A stretch of DNA of 64,000 nucleotides. It comes from Pirellulales bacterium. Its GTDB lineage: Bacteria; Planctomycetota; Planctomycetia; Pirellulales; JAEUIK01. The stretch is taken from positions 116,714 to 180,713 of the forward strand of contig JAHBXR010000013.1 of assembly GCA_019636335.1 (NCBI GenBank), given 5' to 3'. Within the stretch, counting starts at the first letter, position 1; every line of letters begins with the position of its first letter. The position numbers were made by a program, and so were the translations under genes. The notes beneath the pieces were generated by a model that was not told the origin of the DNA, ran no database searches, and saw only the letters and a list, made by a program, of their open reading frames with translations. Positions 25,627-35,695 of this stretch are shown one piece after another.

Positions 25627-26109
25627 CTACAAGCGCGCCACCGCCGCAATCGCCAGCGGATATTCGAGCGACGCCAGCCAAGCGCGAACGCGCGTCAGAA
25701 CATCCCCCTCGGCCGGAACTTGCCCCACGACGCGAAACGCCGCGCCATCCAGCGCCGCGCACAATTCCCGCAATCGCCCCGCAAAGTTTTCGAGCAGCGC
25801 CGCCGTCTCCCCCGCGTCGAGCTCATGCCGCACCAGCGCCACTTCCCGTTCGGTGCGTTGACGACTCAACGATACCAGCCGGCCCCGTTCCGCCTTCAAC
25901 AACCTCCCCTGCGCGTAGGCCCGGCGCAACTCGTTGCGATCGTTGAAGTGCAGCGCGGGATCCACACCGAAAAAGAAGCTCGCCTGGCCCGTGCGTCGAA
26001 AGCCGACGACGACGTGCTCCGCCACGCTATCGAATGCCAGTTCCACACGCTCGACGAGTGCCGTTGCCTCGCGCAGCAGATCCTCGCGATCCGATTCTTC
26101 GCGCGCCAT
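25627..26109 (-). CDS. conserved hypothetical protein
   Basis: 160 residues, soluble, no signal peptide. The sequence is alpha/beta with a charged N-terminal helix (MAREESDREDLLREATALVE) and a core EHVVVGFRRTGQASFFFGVD followed by a helical region (LSRQRTEREVALVRHELDAG). The pattern suggests a small regulatory or nucleic-acid-associated protein, but no domain is recognised. It lies 15 bp downstream of the glycosyltransferase gene on the same strand, so the two are likely one operon. Its TAG stop is flush with the inverted repeat at 25541-25626. Confidence 0.65.
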   Translation of the reverse strand: MAREESDREDLLREATALVERVELAFDSVAEHVVVGFRRTGQASFFFGVDPALHFNDRNELRRAYAQGRLLKAERGRLVSLSRQRTEREVALVRHELDAGETAALLENFAGRLRELCAALDGAAFRVVGQVPAEGDVLTRVRAWLASLEYPLAIAAVARL

Positions 26110-26124
26110 GGGGAGTAGGTGCCG

Positions 26125-26895
26125 CTAGCGGCCGGTCCAGTTCTTCACGCCCAGCTTGAAAAGCAACGTGAGCGCCTCGCGGGCTTCGGCCGCGTTGATC
26201 TTCGACTGGCCTTTCGTGCGGTCGGCAAACACGATCGGCGCCTCGCCGAACTTCGCCCCCAGCCGTTTCAGGTGCCAGAGAATCTCTTCCTGGAACGAGT
26301 AGCCGCGCGAGCGTACCGCCTCGAAGTCGAGCCGCCGCAGAAGGGCCGTGCTATAGCAGCGATACGATCCGCTGCAATCGCGCGGCGAGATGCCGAGCAT
26401 CGTCCGCGCGTACAGATTCACGCTGCGACTCATCAGCTTGCGTTTCAGCGGCCAGTTCACCACGCCTCCGCCCGGTACGTAGCGCGAGCCGATCATCACG
26501 TCGGCCCCTTCGTACCCGGGGCGTTTCATGCCCGCTAGCAGCGAGGGCAAATGACGTGGATGATGACTGAAATCGGCGTCCATGTTCACCAGTTGATCGT
26601 AGCCGTGCTCGACGGCGTACTTCATGCCGGCCAGGATCGCCGTTCCGAGCCCCAGCTTGCCCGAGCGATGCAGGCAATGCACGCGCGGATCGGTCGCGGC
26701 GCGTTCATCGCACCAGCGCCCGGTGCCGTCGGGCGAGTTGTCGTCGATCACCAGGATCTCGACCCCCGGAGCGTAGTGGAAGATCTCGTCCACGAGCGCA
26801 GGCAGGTTTTCGATCTCGTTGTACGTAGCCAACGAAACCAGCGTCTTGACGTCCGATTGAGGCGCAACTTCCGACAACGGGGGCGCTCCTGACAC
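26125..26895 (-). CDS. polyprenyl-phosphate mannosyltransferase (DPM1-like, GT2)
   Basis: 256 residues. GT2 motifs in order: LVSLATYNEIENLPALVDEI, VEILVIDDNSPDGTGRWCDE (the DD and DGT nucleotide-sugar site), NMDADFSHHP (DAD metal site), and ISPRDCSGSYRCYSTALLRR near the C-terminal acceptor region. This matches dolichol/polyprenol-phosphate mannose synthases, which make lipid-linked sugar for glycan export. There are no C-terminal membrane helices, as in the soluble DPM1 type. First gene of a two-gene unit with the small hypothetical gene downstream. Confidence 0.85.
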   Translation of the reverse strand: MSGAPPLSEVAPQSDVKTLVSLATYNEIENLPALVDEIFHYAPGVEILVIDDNSPDGTGRWCDERAATDPRVHCLHRSGKLGLGTAILAGMKYAVEHGYDQLVNMDADFSHHPRHLPSLLAGMKRPGYEGADVMIGSRYVPGGGVVNWPLKRKLMSRSVNLYARTMLGISPRDCSGSYRCYSTALLRRLDFEAVRSRGYSFQEEILWHLKRLGAKFGEAPIVFADRTKGQSKINAAEAREALTLLFKLGVKNWTGR

Positions 26896-27196
26896 GTTCG
26901 GGGGGAAAGGTCGCCCGGCGAGTGGCTAGGACTTCGCGGGCCGCCAACCGCCGCATGGTACGCGAGAGTGAAGCCACCGGCCAGACGAACCTGCCCCGTC
27001 GCGAAAGTGTCCTACCACTAACCTTTACCGCCAGGGAACGAGAGGGGCAGGTCTTGTGAAGATTTGCTCCATCCCCTTCGCCTGACCGGCCGTTATACTG
27101 ATAGCAATGCGGCACACGTGGGACCGGGTCCCGCGACGTTGCCGCACTCCCTCCGCGGCGTCTCCCAGGGCGCCGCACACCCCCCCGCGCGTTCGG
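26896..27196. other. divergent intergenic region with -10-like box
   Basis: About 300 bp between the glycosyltransferase and MFS gene starts. A good -10 match for the forward strand, TATACT, is at 27094-27099, but no -35 box lies at proper distance (TTGCTC at 27064 is too far), so this is weak. An ATG at 27107 lies about 8 bp beyond the expected start of transcription; the frame from there is open into the MFS gene. Confidence 0.3.
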
Positions 27197-28627
27197 ATGT
27201 ATCGTCGCCTCGAACCTGACCTGTCGGAATCGCTCGCTGCCGCGGCGTCTTCGCGTGGCGTGGCCGAGCCGAATAAGTCGTCGGACAAGCACAAGTCCGC
27301 TCCTCGACGCCGCGGCGAGGGAGCCGGCGCCTACGATCGTGCCTTCTGGTACACGTACGCCGCCAACTCGGCGATGATGATCGCCATCAGCCTCCTGTTT
27401 CGCTACGCCGACTTCGTCACCTTTCTAGGTGGCGCCGAATACGAGCTCGGCTGGATCGTCGGCATCGGCATGGTCGGCAGCCTCGTGATGCGCCTGGCGC
27501 AAGGCGTCGGCATCGATCGCTACGGTTCGCGCACCATCTGGATGTGGTCGGCGGCCGGCTTCGTGATCGCCTGTTATGGCCATCGTTGGATCACCGCCAC
27601 CGACGGCCCGGCGATCTACGGCCTGCGCATCCTGTTCAACACGAGCATCGCCGGCGTGTTCGGCGCGTCGATTACCTATATCTCGCGCCGCGCTCCGGTC
27701 TATCGCATGGCCGAGATCGTCGGCACGCTCGGCACGTCGGGCTTTGTCGGCATGATCACCGGCGCCTGGCTGGGCGATTTGATTTTCGGCGCCGGTCCGG
27801 CCGACCGCGCGCACCTCGACTTCATGTTCGAGCTCTCGGCCTGGCTGGGCGTGGCGGCTTTCGTCTTCGCCTGGTTGGCCACGCGCGGCGCCGCGCCACC
27901 GTTGCGACGCAAGCAGCCCCCGATGATGTCCCTGTTGCGGCGCTATCACCCCGGCATGGTCTTGCTCGTAGGCGTGGCGATGGGCTTCGGCCTCGGCCTG
28001 CCGCAAACGTTTCTGCGTCCCTTCGCGCTGGAGTTGGGGATCGAGCGCATCGCGATCTTCTTCAGCATCTACGCCCCCACGGCCTTCATCACCCGCATCA
28101 GCATCCGCAGTTTGCCCGAGAAGATCGGCATCCGGCCGATGATCTTGATCGGCATCGCCTCGCTGTCGATCTCGATGGTCTGCTGCCTGCTGGTGCAGAA
28201 CGAGTGGCAACTGGCCGTGCCGGCGGTCTTCCTGGGCGTGGCGCACGCCCTGCTCTTTCCGTCGGTGGTCGCGGGGGGAAGCGCCGCCTTCCCGATCCGC
28301 TACCGCGGACTCGGCACGACCCTCGTGCTGGCGATGTTCGACCTGGGCAACCTGATCGGCGCGCCGACCGCGGGCGCCATCCTGCACCACGCCGAGAAGG
28401 CGGGCCTGCCCAAGTACGTGGTCATGTTCGGCGCCGTCGCGACGATCCTGTCGACGATCGGTCTGGCCTACTACCTGTCGAGTCGCGCCGCGAGCGAGCA
28501 AGGCACGCAGCCCAAGGTAAAGCCCCGCCGACGCAGCCATCCCGGCCGCACCACGGTCACGCTCGAACGTCCCCTCGCGCTCACCCCCTCGCGCGGCGTC
28601 TCGTTGCCGGCGCCAAAAGAAAAGTAG
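27197..28627 (+). CDS. MFS transporter
   Basis: 476 residues, about twelve hydrophobic segments. MFS features include ISLLFRYADFVTFLGGAEYE, MRLAQGVGIDRYGSRTIWMW (the loop 2-3 region with G-x-x-x-D-R-x-G-R-like motif) and a long central loop between helices 6 and 7 (LATRGAAPPLRRKQPPMMSL). Both termini are basic and polar; the C-terminal tail (KPRRRSHPGRTTVTL) is cytoplasmic. Substrate unknown. The frame is also open from an ATG at 27107; the start at 27197 is preferred because it keeps the usual short polar N-terminus, but there is no clear ribosome site for either. Confidence 0.85.
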   Translation: MYRRLEPDLSESLAAAASSRGVAEPNKSSDKHKSAPRRRGEGAGAYDRAFWYTYAANSAMMIAISLLFRYADFVTFLGGAEYELGWIVGIGMVGSLVMRLAQGVGIDRYGSRTIWMWSAAGFVIACYGHRWITATDGPAIYGLRILFNTSIAGVFGASITYISRRAPVYRMAEIVGTLGTSGFVGMITGAWLGDLIFGAGPADRAHLDFMFELSAWLGVAAFVFAWLATRGAAPPLRRKQPPMMSLLRRYHPGMVLLVGVAMGFGLGLPQTFLRPFALELGIERIAIFFSIYAPTAFITRISIRSLPEKIGIRPMILIGIASLSISMVCCLLVQNEWQLAVPAVFLGVAHALLFPSVVAGGSAAFPIRYRGLGTTLVLAMFDLGNLIGAPTAGAILHHAEKAGLPKYVVMFGAVATILSTIGLAYYLSSRAASEQGTQPKVKPRRRSHPGRTTVTLERPLALTPSRGVSLPAPKEK

Positions 28628-28896
28628 ATCAGGCCCCCCGTGCCTGGCTCTTGTTCGGCGCGGCCACCTCGACAGATCTCTCCGGCCTCGCGATCGAACC
28701 TTTCGCCAGCGATCCGGGCAGAGCCGGTCCTGCCCTTCAAGCCTGTACGCGACCTCTCCATTAGGTAGACTGACGTTCACGTGTCGTGCCGGTCCAGGAG
28801 GGCCAGCCTGCCGCCGGCGATCGCGTTCACGGAGTCATCCAGCACGAGACACACCGGCCAGGAGGCGGACCAGGAGCATGTCCGCACGGCGCAAGC

Positions 28897-30192
28897 ATGA
28901 AGATTCTTTGTACGGGCGATCTGCACCTCGGACGGCGCTCGAGCAAAGTGCCCGAGGACCAGACGAGGCGTCAGACCCCCGCCACCGTGTGGGAAGCGAT
29001 GATCGCCTGGGCCATCGACGCGCACGTTGGCGTCGTGGCGCTGACGGGTGACGTCGTCGACCGCGCGAATCGCTACTTCGAGGCGCTCGGCCCGCTCGAA
29101 CGGGGGCTGAAACGGCTCGTCGAAGCCGGCATCGACGTGGTAGCCGTCTCGGGCAACCACGATTTCGACGTCCTGCCGAGGCTCGTCGATACGCTCGCCA
29201 GCGAGCGTTTTCACCTACTCGGACGGGGCGGCGTCTGGCAAGAGTTGCAGCTCGAGCGTGCCGGCGAGTTGCTCCGCGTGCAGGGGTGGTCGTTTCCGAG
29301 CGAGCATTTCGTCGAGAGCCCGTTGGCCAGTTACACCGCGCTCGCCGAGACGCACGCTTCCACGAATCAAGCCGCGTCGACCATCGTGCTGCTGCATGGC
29401 GATCTCGACGTCGCCGCCAGTCGCTATGCCCCCCTCACGCGACGGGAGTTGGCGGCGCTCCCGGTCGCCGCCTGCTTGTTGGGGCACGTACACCGTCCCC
29501 TGTACGAGCCTTCTGCCCGTGGCCCGGCGGTACTCTATCCCGGCTCGCCGCAGGCGCTCGATCCTGGCGAAGCGGGCCAGCATGGCCCCTGGCTGCTCGA
29601 AGTGGCGGGCAACAGGCTGCGCAGCGCGCGGCAGATCCCCCTCTCGTTGATCCGCTACGAGGAACTCGACGTCGACGTCACCGGCGCGCTCGAACTAGCC
29701 GAGGTGCAAACGGCCATCGGCGTGGCGGTGCGAGGCATGCTCGCCGAGATGGCTTGCGATGGCGGCGCGCTCGAATTGCTTTCGCTGCGGCTGAAGCTCG
29801 TGGGACGCACGCCGTTGCACCATCGTTTGTCGCGAGAGTTGGCCGGGCAACTCGCCGACTTTCGACCCAGTCACGACAGGGTCCACGCCCAGGTCGAAAA
29901 ACTTTTCTACGAGACGCTCCCCGCTGTCGACCTGCACGAGCTCGCCCGGGCGCAAGACGCTCCCGGCATGCTGGCCCGCTTGATCCTCGACCTGCAGAGC
30001 GGGACGGCGAGCACGGACATCGAGCATCTGACCGGCGCCGCGCAACGACGTCTGCTCGAAGCCCACCATGCGTCGGCCTACGAGCCGATCGCCAGCGACG
30101 CGCCGCCGGACGGGGTCGTGGCACGTCGCGTTTTGCACGAAGCGGCGGCAGCGCTGCTCGACGAGCTCCTGGCCCAGAAGGAGCCCGCATGA
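28897..30192 (+). CDS. SbcD/YhaO-like DNA repair exonuclease subunit
   Basis: 431 residues. All calcineurin-like phosphoesterase motifs are present: MKILCTGDLHLGRR (Asp8, His10), GDVVDRANRY (Asp52), VSGNHDFDVL (Asn87, His88), a VLLHGDLDVA and a CLLGHVHRPLYEP. These metals cleave DNA ends in SbcD/Mre11-type nucleases. Residues 260-431 are helical and probably bind the ATPase partner. The stop TGA overlaps the ATG of the next gene (ATGA), and the pair is translationally coupled. ATG 28897 is chosen because the phosphoesterase fold starts there. Confidence 0.87.
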   Translation: MKILCTGDLHLGRRSSKVPEDQTRRQTPATVWEAMIAWAIDAHVGVVALTGDVVDRANRYFEALGPLERGLKRLVEAGIDVVAVSGNHDFDVLPRLVDTLASERFHLLGRGGVWQELQLERAGELLRVQGWSFPSEHFVESPLASYTALAETHASTNQAASTIVLLHGDLDVAASRYAPLTRRELAALPVAACLLGHVHRPLYEPSARGPAVLYPGSPQALDPGEAGQHGPWLLEVAGNRLRSARQIPLSLIRYEELDVDVTGALELAEVQTAIGVAVRGMLAEMACDGGALELLSLRLKLVGRTPLHHRLSRELAGQLADFRPSHDRVHAQVEKLFYETLPAVDLHELARAQDAPGMLARLILDLQSGTASTDIEHLTGAAQRRLLEAHHASAYEPIASDAPPDGVVARRVLHEAAAALLDELLAQKEPA

Positions 30193-33100
30193 GCCCGAAG
30201 TTCGCCTTCACCGCCCTGCAAGTTCGCCGCGCGCCCGGCTTTGCCGAGGCAGGCTTTCGCGTCGAGCAGTTGTCCCCCGGCGTGAATATCGTGTTTGGGC
30301 CCAATGCCTCGGGCAAATCGACTTTTGCCCGCGCGATCCGACGCTTACTGTGGCCGCAGGAGGCTGCCCTGCCGCAGGAAATTCGGGCGACGTCACTGAT
30401 CGGCGAACTCCTTGTCGACGGGCAGAACCGCACGATCGAATTCGACGCCGGCTACGTGCGGCATCAATGCGAGGGCGCCGACGCCGATCCGCCGCTGATC
30501 TCCCCCGCGGACTCGCGAGACCGCTACTTGCTGGCGCTACACGAGCTGCTGTCGGACGAAAACCGCGGCTTCGCCCAACAGATCGCGCGCGAATCGGCCG
30601 GCGGATACGACCTGCGCGCCGCCAGCGAAGCGTTGAACTTCAGGCCGCAGATCCCCAAGACGAGCAAGGAGCTGACCGCGCTGCGGCAATGCAGCGCCTC
30701 GTTGCGGCAAGCCCATGCCGAGCAATTCGAGCTGCAACAGCGTTACGACACGCTGACCGAGCTGGAACGGCGCCGCGAGGAGGCCGATGCCACGCTCCGC
30801 ATGGCGGACCTGGTCAAACAGGCGCTGCGTTTCACCGAGACTCAGACGCGCGCCGCCGCGGCCCGCAGCCGGCTCGAGGAGTTTCCCCCCTCGATGTCGC
30901 GCCTGCGGGGGGACGAGCGCGAGCGGCTCGGCCGATTTCAAACCAGACTCGAGCGGGCTGCCGAACAACTCCGCGACGCACAACGGCAGAGCGAACAAGC
31001 CCGCCTCCGCCGCGATGCGTGCGGCTTGGGCGAGTCGGGCTTGCCGGCCGGCACGATCGCCCGGCTACGAACGCTCTTCGACGAGCTGGAAACGGCCGAA
31101 GCCGAACGTGCGCGGCAGACGAACGAACGGTCGCGGGCCAGGTGCCTGGCGGACGACGCACGGGCCTGGTTCGGCGATGAGTCCTCCGGCGCCCCCCTGA
31201 GCGAGCTCGATCCCTCGGCGCTCGAAGAGTTGTTAAAGCTGGCCCGACGCCTCGAAGATCACCGTGCGCGCTACGCGGCCGCCAGGGCGGAGCGCGATCG
31301 ACTTGTCCCCGATCGCGATGCTGGAGATCCCGATGTCCTGCGCACGGGGCTCGACCATCTGCATCGCTGGCTGGCCGCCGCCGACGGCCCCGACGTCGAT
31401 CAGTCGCCTCTCCGCTGGATCGCCACGGCGGCCGGCGCGGTCGTCCTGCTCATGTCGCTGCTGGCGGCCGGCATCCACCACTTGGCGTGGTTGCTGGGAG
31501 CCTTCGTCGGCGCGGCATTCGTCGCCGTGGCATGGCTGTGGAAGGGGCCAGAGCGGGCAGGGCATCGCGTGGAGGAGGACGTTGTCGAGTTTCAGCGACT
31601 CGGCCTCGGCGCCCCCTCGTCCTGGTCGAGCGAGGCGGTGCGAACATTCGCCGCCGAGCTGGCCCGACGCTGGTCGCGCGCTCGACTCGAAGCAGAGCGT
31701 GCCCTGCGCCGCCGCGAGCTCGAACCTGAGCTGACTCGCCTTGCACAAGAGCAGCAAGCGCTCGCGGCCTCGCGCACGCAGCTCTTCGCACGCTGGCAGC
31801 TCGCCGAGCAAGACGAGCTCATCGCGTCGGTTTGGGTCGATCACCTGATCCGCTGGCAACGGGCCCATGCCGAGGTGCGGGCCCTGACCGCGGCCATCGA
31901 CACGCTCGAGCAGGATACGGCCGAGCGACGAAGCTTGCTCGCCCAGGAACTGGCGACCTTCGGCTACGAGGTACGCCAGCGGGCCGATGCCGGCGGAGCC
32001 ATCGATCACCTCTCGGGCCGGCACGATCAGTTTCAGCAAGCGGCCGCAGCCTTTCGCGAGGCGGCCGCCACCACGGAGTCGAATCAGGGAGAGCTCGAGC
32101 GCGCCCAACGCGAATACCGCGAATGGCTCGCGGGCCTGGGGCTCGAGGACGAATGCGAGCTCGTGCCTCTCATCGAGCGGTATGACGCTTACGTGGCAGC
32201 CTGCGAAGAGTGCCGTCTCGCGGAAACCGCACGCGATCTGGCGGATGCCGCGCTCGCCGCGGAGCCGGGCTTGAAAGATCGCACTCCGCACGAATTGGCC
32301 GCCGAACTGTCTCGTGCCGGCGAGGCCGCCGAGCAAGCACGGCAGTTGAGCGAGGAGATTGGCCGCATTCGCCAGGAAGTCGAGGCCGCGAAAAAGAAGT
32401 CCGACGTTGAGCAGTTGCTGGCACAAGAAACCACCCTGGCCGACGAGCTGCGCGAGCAGCGGCAGCGAGTCGGCCGCGCCATCGTCGGCGATTTGCTCGC
32501 CGCGCAGGTCAGTCGGCAGAGCCGCGAACGCGATCGCCCCGCCGTCTTCCGCCGCGCGAGACAACTGTTCTCAAAGATCACGCACGGCCGCTATCAGCTC
32601 GAACTCGACGATGGCGAGCCCCCCTGCTTCCGCGCGATCGATACGTCGAACGGCTTGGGCCGTGCGCTCGACGAACTCTCGAGCGGCACGCGGCTGCAGT
32701 TGCTGCTGGCCGTACGCGTCGCTTTCGTCGAAAGTCAGGAGCAAGGCCCCAAGCTCCCTCTCTTACTCGACGAAACGCTCGGCAACAGCGACGAGCGCCG
32801 GGCCAGCGAGATCATCGACGCGGCACTCACGATCTGCCGCGAAGGCCGCCAGTTGTTCTACTTCACCGCGCAGGTCGACGAAGTGCGCAAGTGGCGCGAG
32901 GTGCTGGCGGCCGCGGGGGACGTCCCCCACCAGGTGCTCGATCTGGCCGCCTGCCGCGACTTTTCCGAGGCCGAACGACTCGGACGATTGGACCCGTTGC
33001 CGGCGCCGACCGTCGAGCTGCCATCGGCCGAGGGAGTCGATCATGCGCGGTACGGAAAACTGCTCGAAGTGCCCGCCTTCGACTATCGCCAGCCGGCCAA

Positions 33101-33752
33101 CGCCGCGCATGTCTGGTACGTCTGCGACGATCCGCTCGCCGTTCACGACCTGCTCGAGCTGGGCATCAACAACTGGGGGCAACTCGAGACCTTGCACCGG
33201 CTCGGCGGCCCCCGACCCGCGGTGAGAAACTTCGATTTCGCCCGGGCCGAAGCGGCCGCTCGCGCGCTCGATCGCATGGCCGAGCTGCGCCGCGTCGGGC
33301 AAGGCAAACGGGTCGATCGCGCGGCACTGCTCGAGTCGGGCGCCGAGACGAAGTTTTTCGACGACATGGTCGCACTCTCCGAGCAAGTGCAAGGCGACGC
33401 CCGGGCCCTGCTTGCGGCGCTCGAAGGCAAGGCGATTCGCGGCTTCCGCGGGGCCACTTTGGGAGTTTTGCGCGAGCATTTTCTTGCCGCCGGCTATCTC
33501 GACGAGCGCACCACGTTGACGCGCGATGAGATTCGTCTCGAGACACTCAGCGCCGTCATGCACGATCTGAACGAGGGACGCATCAGCCCCGCGCGGATCG
33601 ATCAACTGCTCTCGTTCGTCGATCCGCCGGCCAATGCCGCGCCAGACGACGGCGCCGATACGAACAGCAAACCGCGCAGCAAGCCGAATGGCACGTCCTC
33701 AAAATCCGGCCGCGTGGCCGTCGATTCGTCGATCGGCGACACCCTGTTTTAG
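30189..33752 (+). CDS. YhaN/SbcC-like AAA_23 ATPase with membrane hairpin
   Basis: 1187 residues. Walker A is IVFGPNASGKSTFARA (residues 34-49); signature ELSSGTRLQLLLAVRVAFVE and Walker B LPLLLDETLGNSDERR lie near residues 820-870. Between them are two long coiled-coil arms. In the middle, at about residues 415-452, are two hydrophobic segments (VVLLMSLLAAGIHHLAWLLG and FVGAAFVAVAWLW), as found in the YhaN group, which would tie the complex to the membrane. The last ~280 residues are an extension with a helix-hairpin-helix-like part (ELGINNWGQLETLHRLGG). The pair with the phosphoesterase gene should form a DNA-end nuclease complex. The 3' end overlaps the convergent GGT gene by 54 bp. Confidence 0.85.
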   Translation: MSPKFAFTALQVRRAPGFAEAGFRVEQLSPGVNIVFGPNASGKSTFARAIRRLLWPQEAALPQEIRATSLIGELLVDGQNRTIEFDAGYVRHQCEGADADPPLISPADSRDRYLLALHELLSDENRGFAQQIARESAGGYDLRAASEALNFRPQIPKTSKELTALRQCSASLRQAHAEQFELQQRYDTLTELERRREEADATLRMADLVKQALRFTETQTRAAAARSRLEEFPPSMSRLRGDERERLGRFQTRLERAAEQLRDAQRQSEQARLRRDACGLGESGLPAGTIARLRTLFDELETAEAERARQTNERSRARCLADDARAWFGDESSGAPLSELDPSALEELLKLARRLEDHRARYAAARAERDRLVPDRDAGDPDVLRTGLDHLHRWLAAADGPDVDQSPLRWIATAAGAVVLLMSLLAAGIHHLAWLLGAFVGAAFVAVAWLWKGPERAGHRVEEDVVEFQRLGLGAPSSWSSEAVRTFAAELARRWSRARLEAERALRRRELEPELTRLAQEQQALAASRTQLFARWQLAEQDELIASVWVDHLIRWQRAHAEVRALTAAIDTLEQDTAERRSLLAQELATFGYEVRQRADAGGAIDHLSGRHDQFQQAAAAFREAAATTESNQGELERAQREYREWLAGLGLEDECELVPLIERYDAYVAACEECRLAETARDLADAALAAEPGLKDRTPHELAAELSRAGEAAEQARQLSEEIGRIRQEVEAAKKKSDVEQLLAQETTLADELREQRQRVGRAIVGDLLAAQVSRQSRERDRPAVFRRARQLFSKITHGRYQLELDDGEPPCFRAIDTSNGLGRALDELSSGTRLQLLLAVRVAFVESQEQGPKLPLLLDETLGNSDERRASEIIDAALTICREGRQLFYFTAQVDEVRKWREVLAAAGDVPHQVLDLAACRDFSEAERLGRLDPLPAPTVELPSAEGVDHARYGKLLEVPAFDYRQPANAAHVWYVCDDPLAVHDLLELGINNWGQLETLHRLGGPRPAVRNFDFARAEAAARALDRMAELRRVGQGKRVDRAALLESGAETKFFDDMVALSEQVQGDARALLAALEGKAIRGFRGATLGVLREHFLAAGYLDERTTLTRDEIRLETLSAVMHDLNEGRISPARIDQLLSFVDPPANAAPDDGADTNSKPRSKPNGTSSKSGRVAVDSSIGDTLF

Positions 33753-35420
33753 GCCCGTCTTCGGATCGATCCAGATCGAGTGGGCGTCCCCTTGTACATA
33801 AGCAGGCTGCCGCACGCGATGCCCCATTCGCTGTAGTTCCGCCACGAGCGGCGCAAACTTCTCCGCGTCGACTCCCTCGAACGACACGCGATCGGGCAGC
33901 CACTGATGGTGCAAACGCGGGGCCTCGATTGCGGTGTGCAAGTCCTCATCGAACTCGAGCACGCCGAGCAACACGCACAGCACCGTGTTGATGATCGTGC
34001 GGCCACCCGGAGAGCCAGTGACCAGCACGGCCTTTCCGTCGCGAGCAACCACCACGGGGCACTGCGAACTGAGCATGCGCTTGCCCGGCGCAATGACGTT
34101 CGCCGGCGTGCCGATGTTGCCGCGCCGATCGGTGTGGCCGGGCAGGGGATTGAAGTCTCCCATTTCGTTGTTGAGCAAAAAGCCCGCTCCGCGCACGACG
34201 ATTTGTGATCCCCAACTCTCTTCGAGCGTGTAGGTATTCGCCACCGCCATGCCCTGCGCGTCGACGACGGAAAAATGCGTCGTGTGTGGGCTTTCTGCCG
34301 CCAGAGGAATCGCGCCGGCCAACGAATCGCTCGGCGTCGCGTGTGCCAGATCGATCGTGGCGGCCAACTTCCGGGCATATTCTTTTGTGGTGAGCCGTGC
34401 GGGCACATCCGTAAAGGCCGGATCGCCGATCCACCGCGCGCGATCGAGATAGGCACGCCGCATGGCCTCGATCGTCAGGTGTACCGTCTCGGGCGACCAA
34501 CGGCCGCGCGAGCGGAGATCGAATGTCTCGAGCACGTTTAGCATTTCGACGAGACAAGTGCCGCCAGAACTGGGGGGCGGCGCGCCGTAGATGTCGTAAC
34601 CCCGATAGGTGCCGTGGATCGGCGTGCGCGCTTCGGCTTTGTAAGCCGCAAGGTCTTGGGGAGCGATGATTCCACCACCGGCCTTCATTTCTTCGACGAG
34701 CAGTCGCGCCGTTTCGCCCGTGTAAAACTCCTCGGGACCGTGTTGTGCGATGCGGAGGAGCGTCAACGCCAATTCTGGTTGCACCAAGCGATCGCCGGCC
34801 TGCCACGTGCCCCCCGCGCGCGGCGCGGCAAAGACTCGCTGGAATTCGCTTTCGTGCGGCGCGTCGGCCAATACGTCGTTCAGATCGGCGGCCAGATGCT
34901 CACGAACTTCAAAACCTTTAGCAGCCAGACGAATCGCCGGTTCCAGCAACTTCTTCCAAGGAAGTTTGCCGAACCGCTGATGCGCAAGCGCCAGTCCGCG
35001 CACCGTGCCGGGAACGCCTACTTGCAGGTGCGTATGGCGATCGGCATCGAGACCGAACATCGTCGGCGTCGCCGCGGCCGGTGCTGTTTCTCGATAGTCG
35101 ATGCACAGCGGAGGCTCGCCCCCGCCGGGATGCACGATCATGAACCCGCCGCCGCCGATGTTGCCCGCCGGCGGATATGTAACGGCCAGGGCAAAAGCAG
35201 TCGCCACGGCGGCATCGACGGCGTTACCCCCTGCGTGGAGCGTCGCCACGCCCGCCTCGTTGCCCTGCCGACAGACCGAAACCACCGCGGCGTGCGGTAC
35301 CGAGATCTTACGGTCGTCTGCCGTCGCCCGAGTGGCGGCCGTGGGCAAGCAGACGAGCAGGACGAGCCAGACGATTCCGCGTCGTCGCCCGTGCGTCAGT
35401 CGTTCGAACTTCGGTGTCAT
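33699..35420 (-). CDS. ggt: gamma-glutamyltransferase
   Basis: 573 residues, the usual GGT size. Signal peptide: VWLVLLVCLPTAATRATA near the N-terminus. GGT motifs: NAVDAAVATAFALAVTYPPA, GGGGFMIVHPGGGEPPLCID, the autocleavage site SPHTTHFSVVDAQGMAVANT (Thr of TTH is the new N-terminal nucleophile) and GSPGGRTIINTVLCVLLGVL. The enzyme hydrolyses or transfers the gamma-glutamyl group of glutathione and related peptides, usually in the periplasm. It is convergent with the ATPase gene and their coding ends overlap by 54 bp; both frames look intact through the overlap. No other gene shares its operon. Confidence 0.9.
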   Translation of the reverse strand: MTPKFERLTHGRRRGIVWLVLLVCLPTAATRATADDRKISVPHAAVVSVCRQGNEAGVATLHAGGNAVDAAVATAFALAVTYPPAGNIGGGGFMIVHPGGGEPPLCIDYRETAPAAATPTMFGLDADRHTHLQVGVPGTVRGLALAHQRFGKLPWKKLLEPAIRLAAKGFEVREHLAADLNDVLADAPHESEFQRVFAAPRAGGTWQAGDRLVQPELALTLLRIAQHGPEEFYTGETARLLVEEMKAGGGIIAPQDLAAYKAEARTPIHGTYRGYDIYGAPPPSSGGTCLVEMLNVLETFDLRSRGRWSPETVHLTIEAMRRAYLDRARWIGDPAFTDVPARLTTKEYARKLAATIDLAHATPSDSLAGAIPLAAESPHTTHFSVVDAQGMAVANTYTLEESWGSQIVVRGAGFLLNNEMGDFNPLPGHTDRRGNIGTPANVIAPGKRMLSSQCPVVVARDGKAVLVTGSPGGRTIINTVLCVLLGVLEFDEDLHTAIEAPRLHHQWLPDRVSFEGVDAEKFAPLVAELQRMGHRVRQPAYVQGDAHSIWIDPKTGLKQGVADRRIDGHAAGF

Positions 35421-35695
35421 GCGTTGTCCTCATTGCACTGGCGGCCGCGCGCGACGCGGCTCTCGCGGAGCCCATCATAGCCGAGAGCGCGGCCTGCCAG
35501 CATCGAGTGACGGCAGTGAATTCTTGCCTGGCAGGCATTGGCACTCCTGCCGTGCGAGCGCGGAATTCGCGGCGAAAACCACCCGTTTTCCCGGCACAAA
35601 AAGCACCTTGGCCGAATCGGGTCCCGTCGCTATGATCCCCCCTCCTCAAACAGCTCACAGCGTTCGGAGCCGGCTGTCGGGCCGGTCACCTTAGC

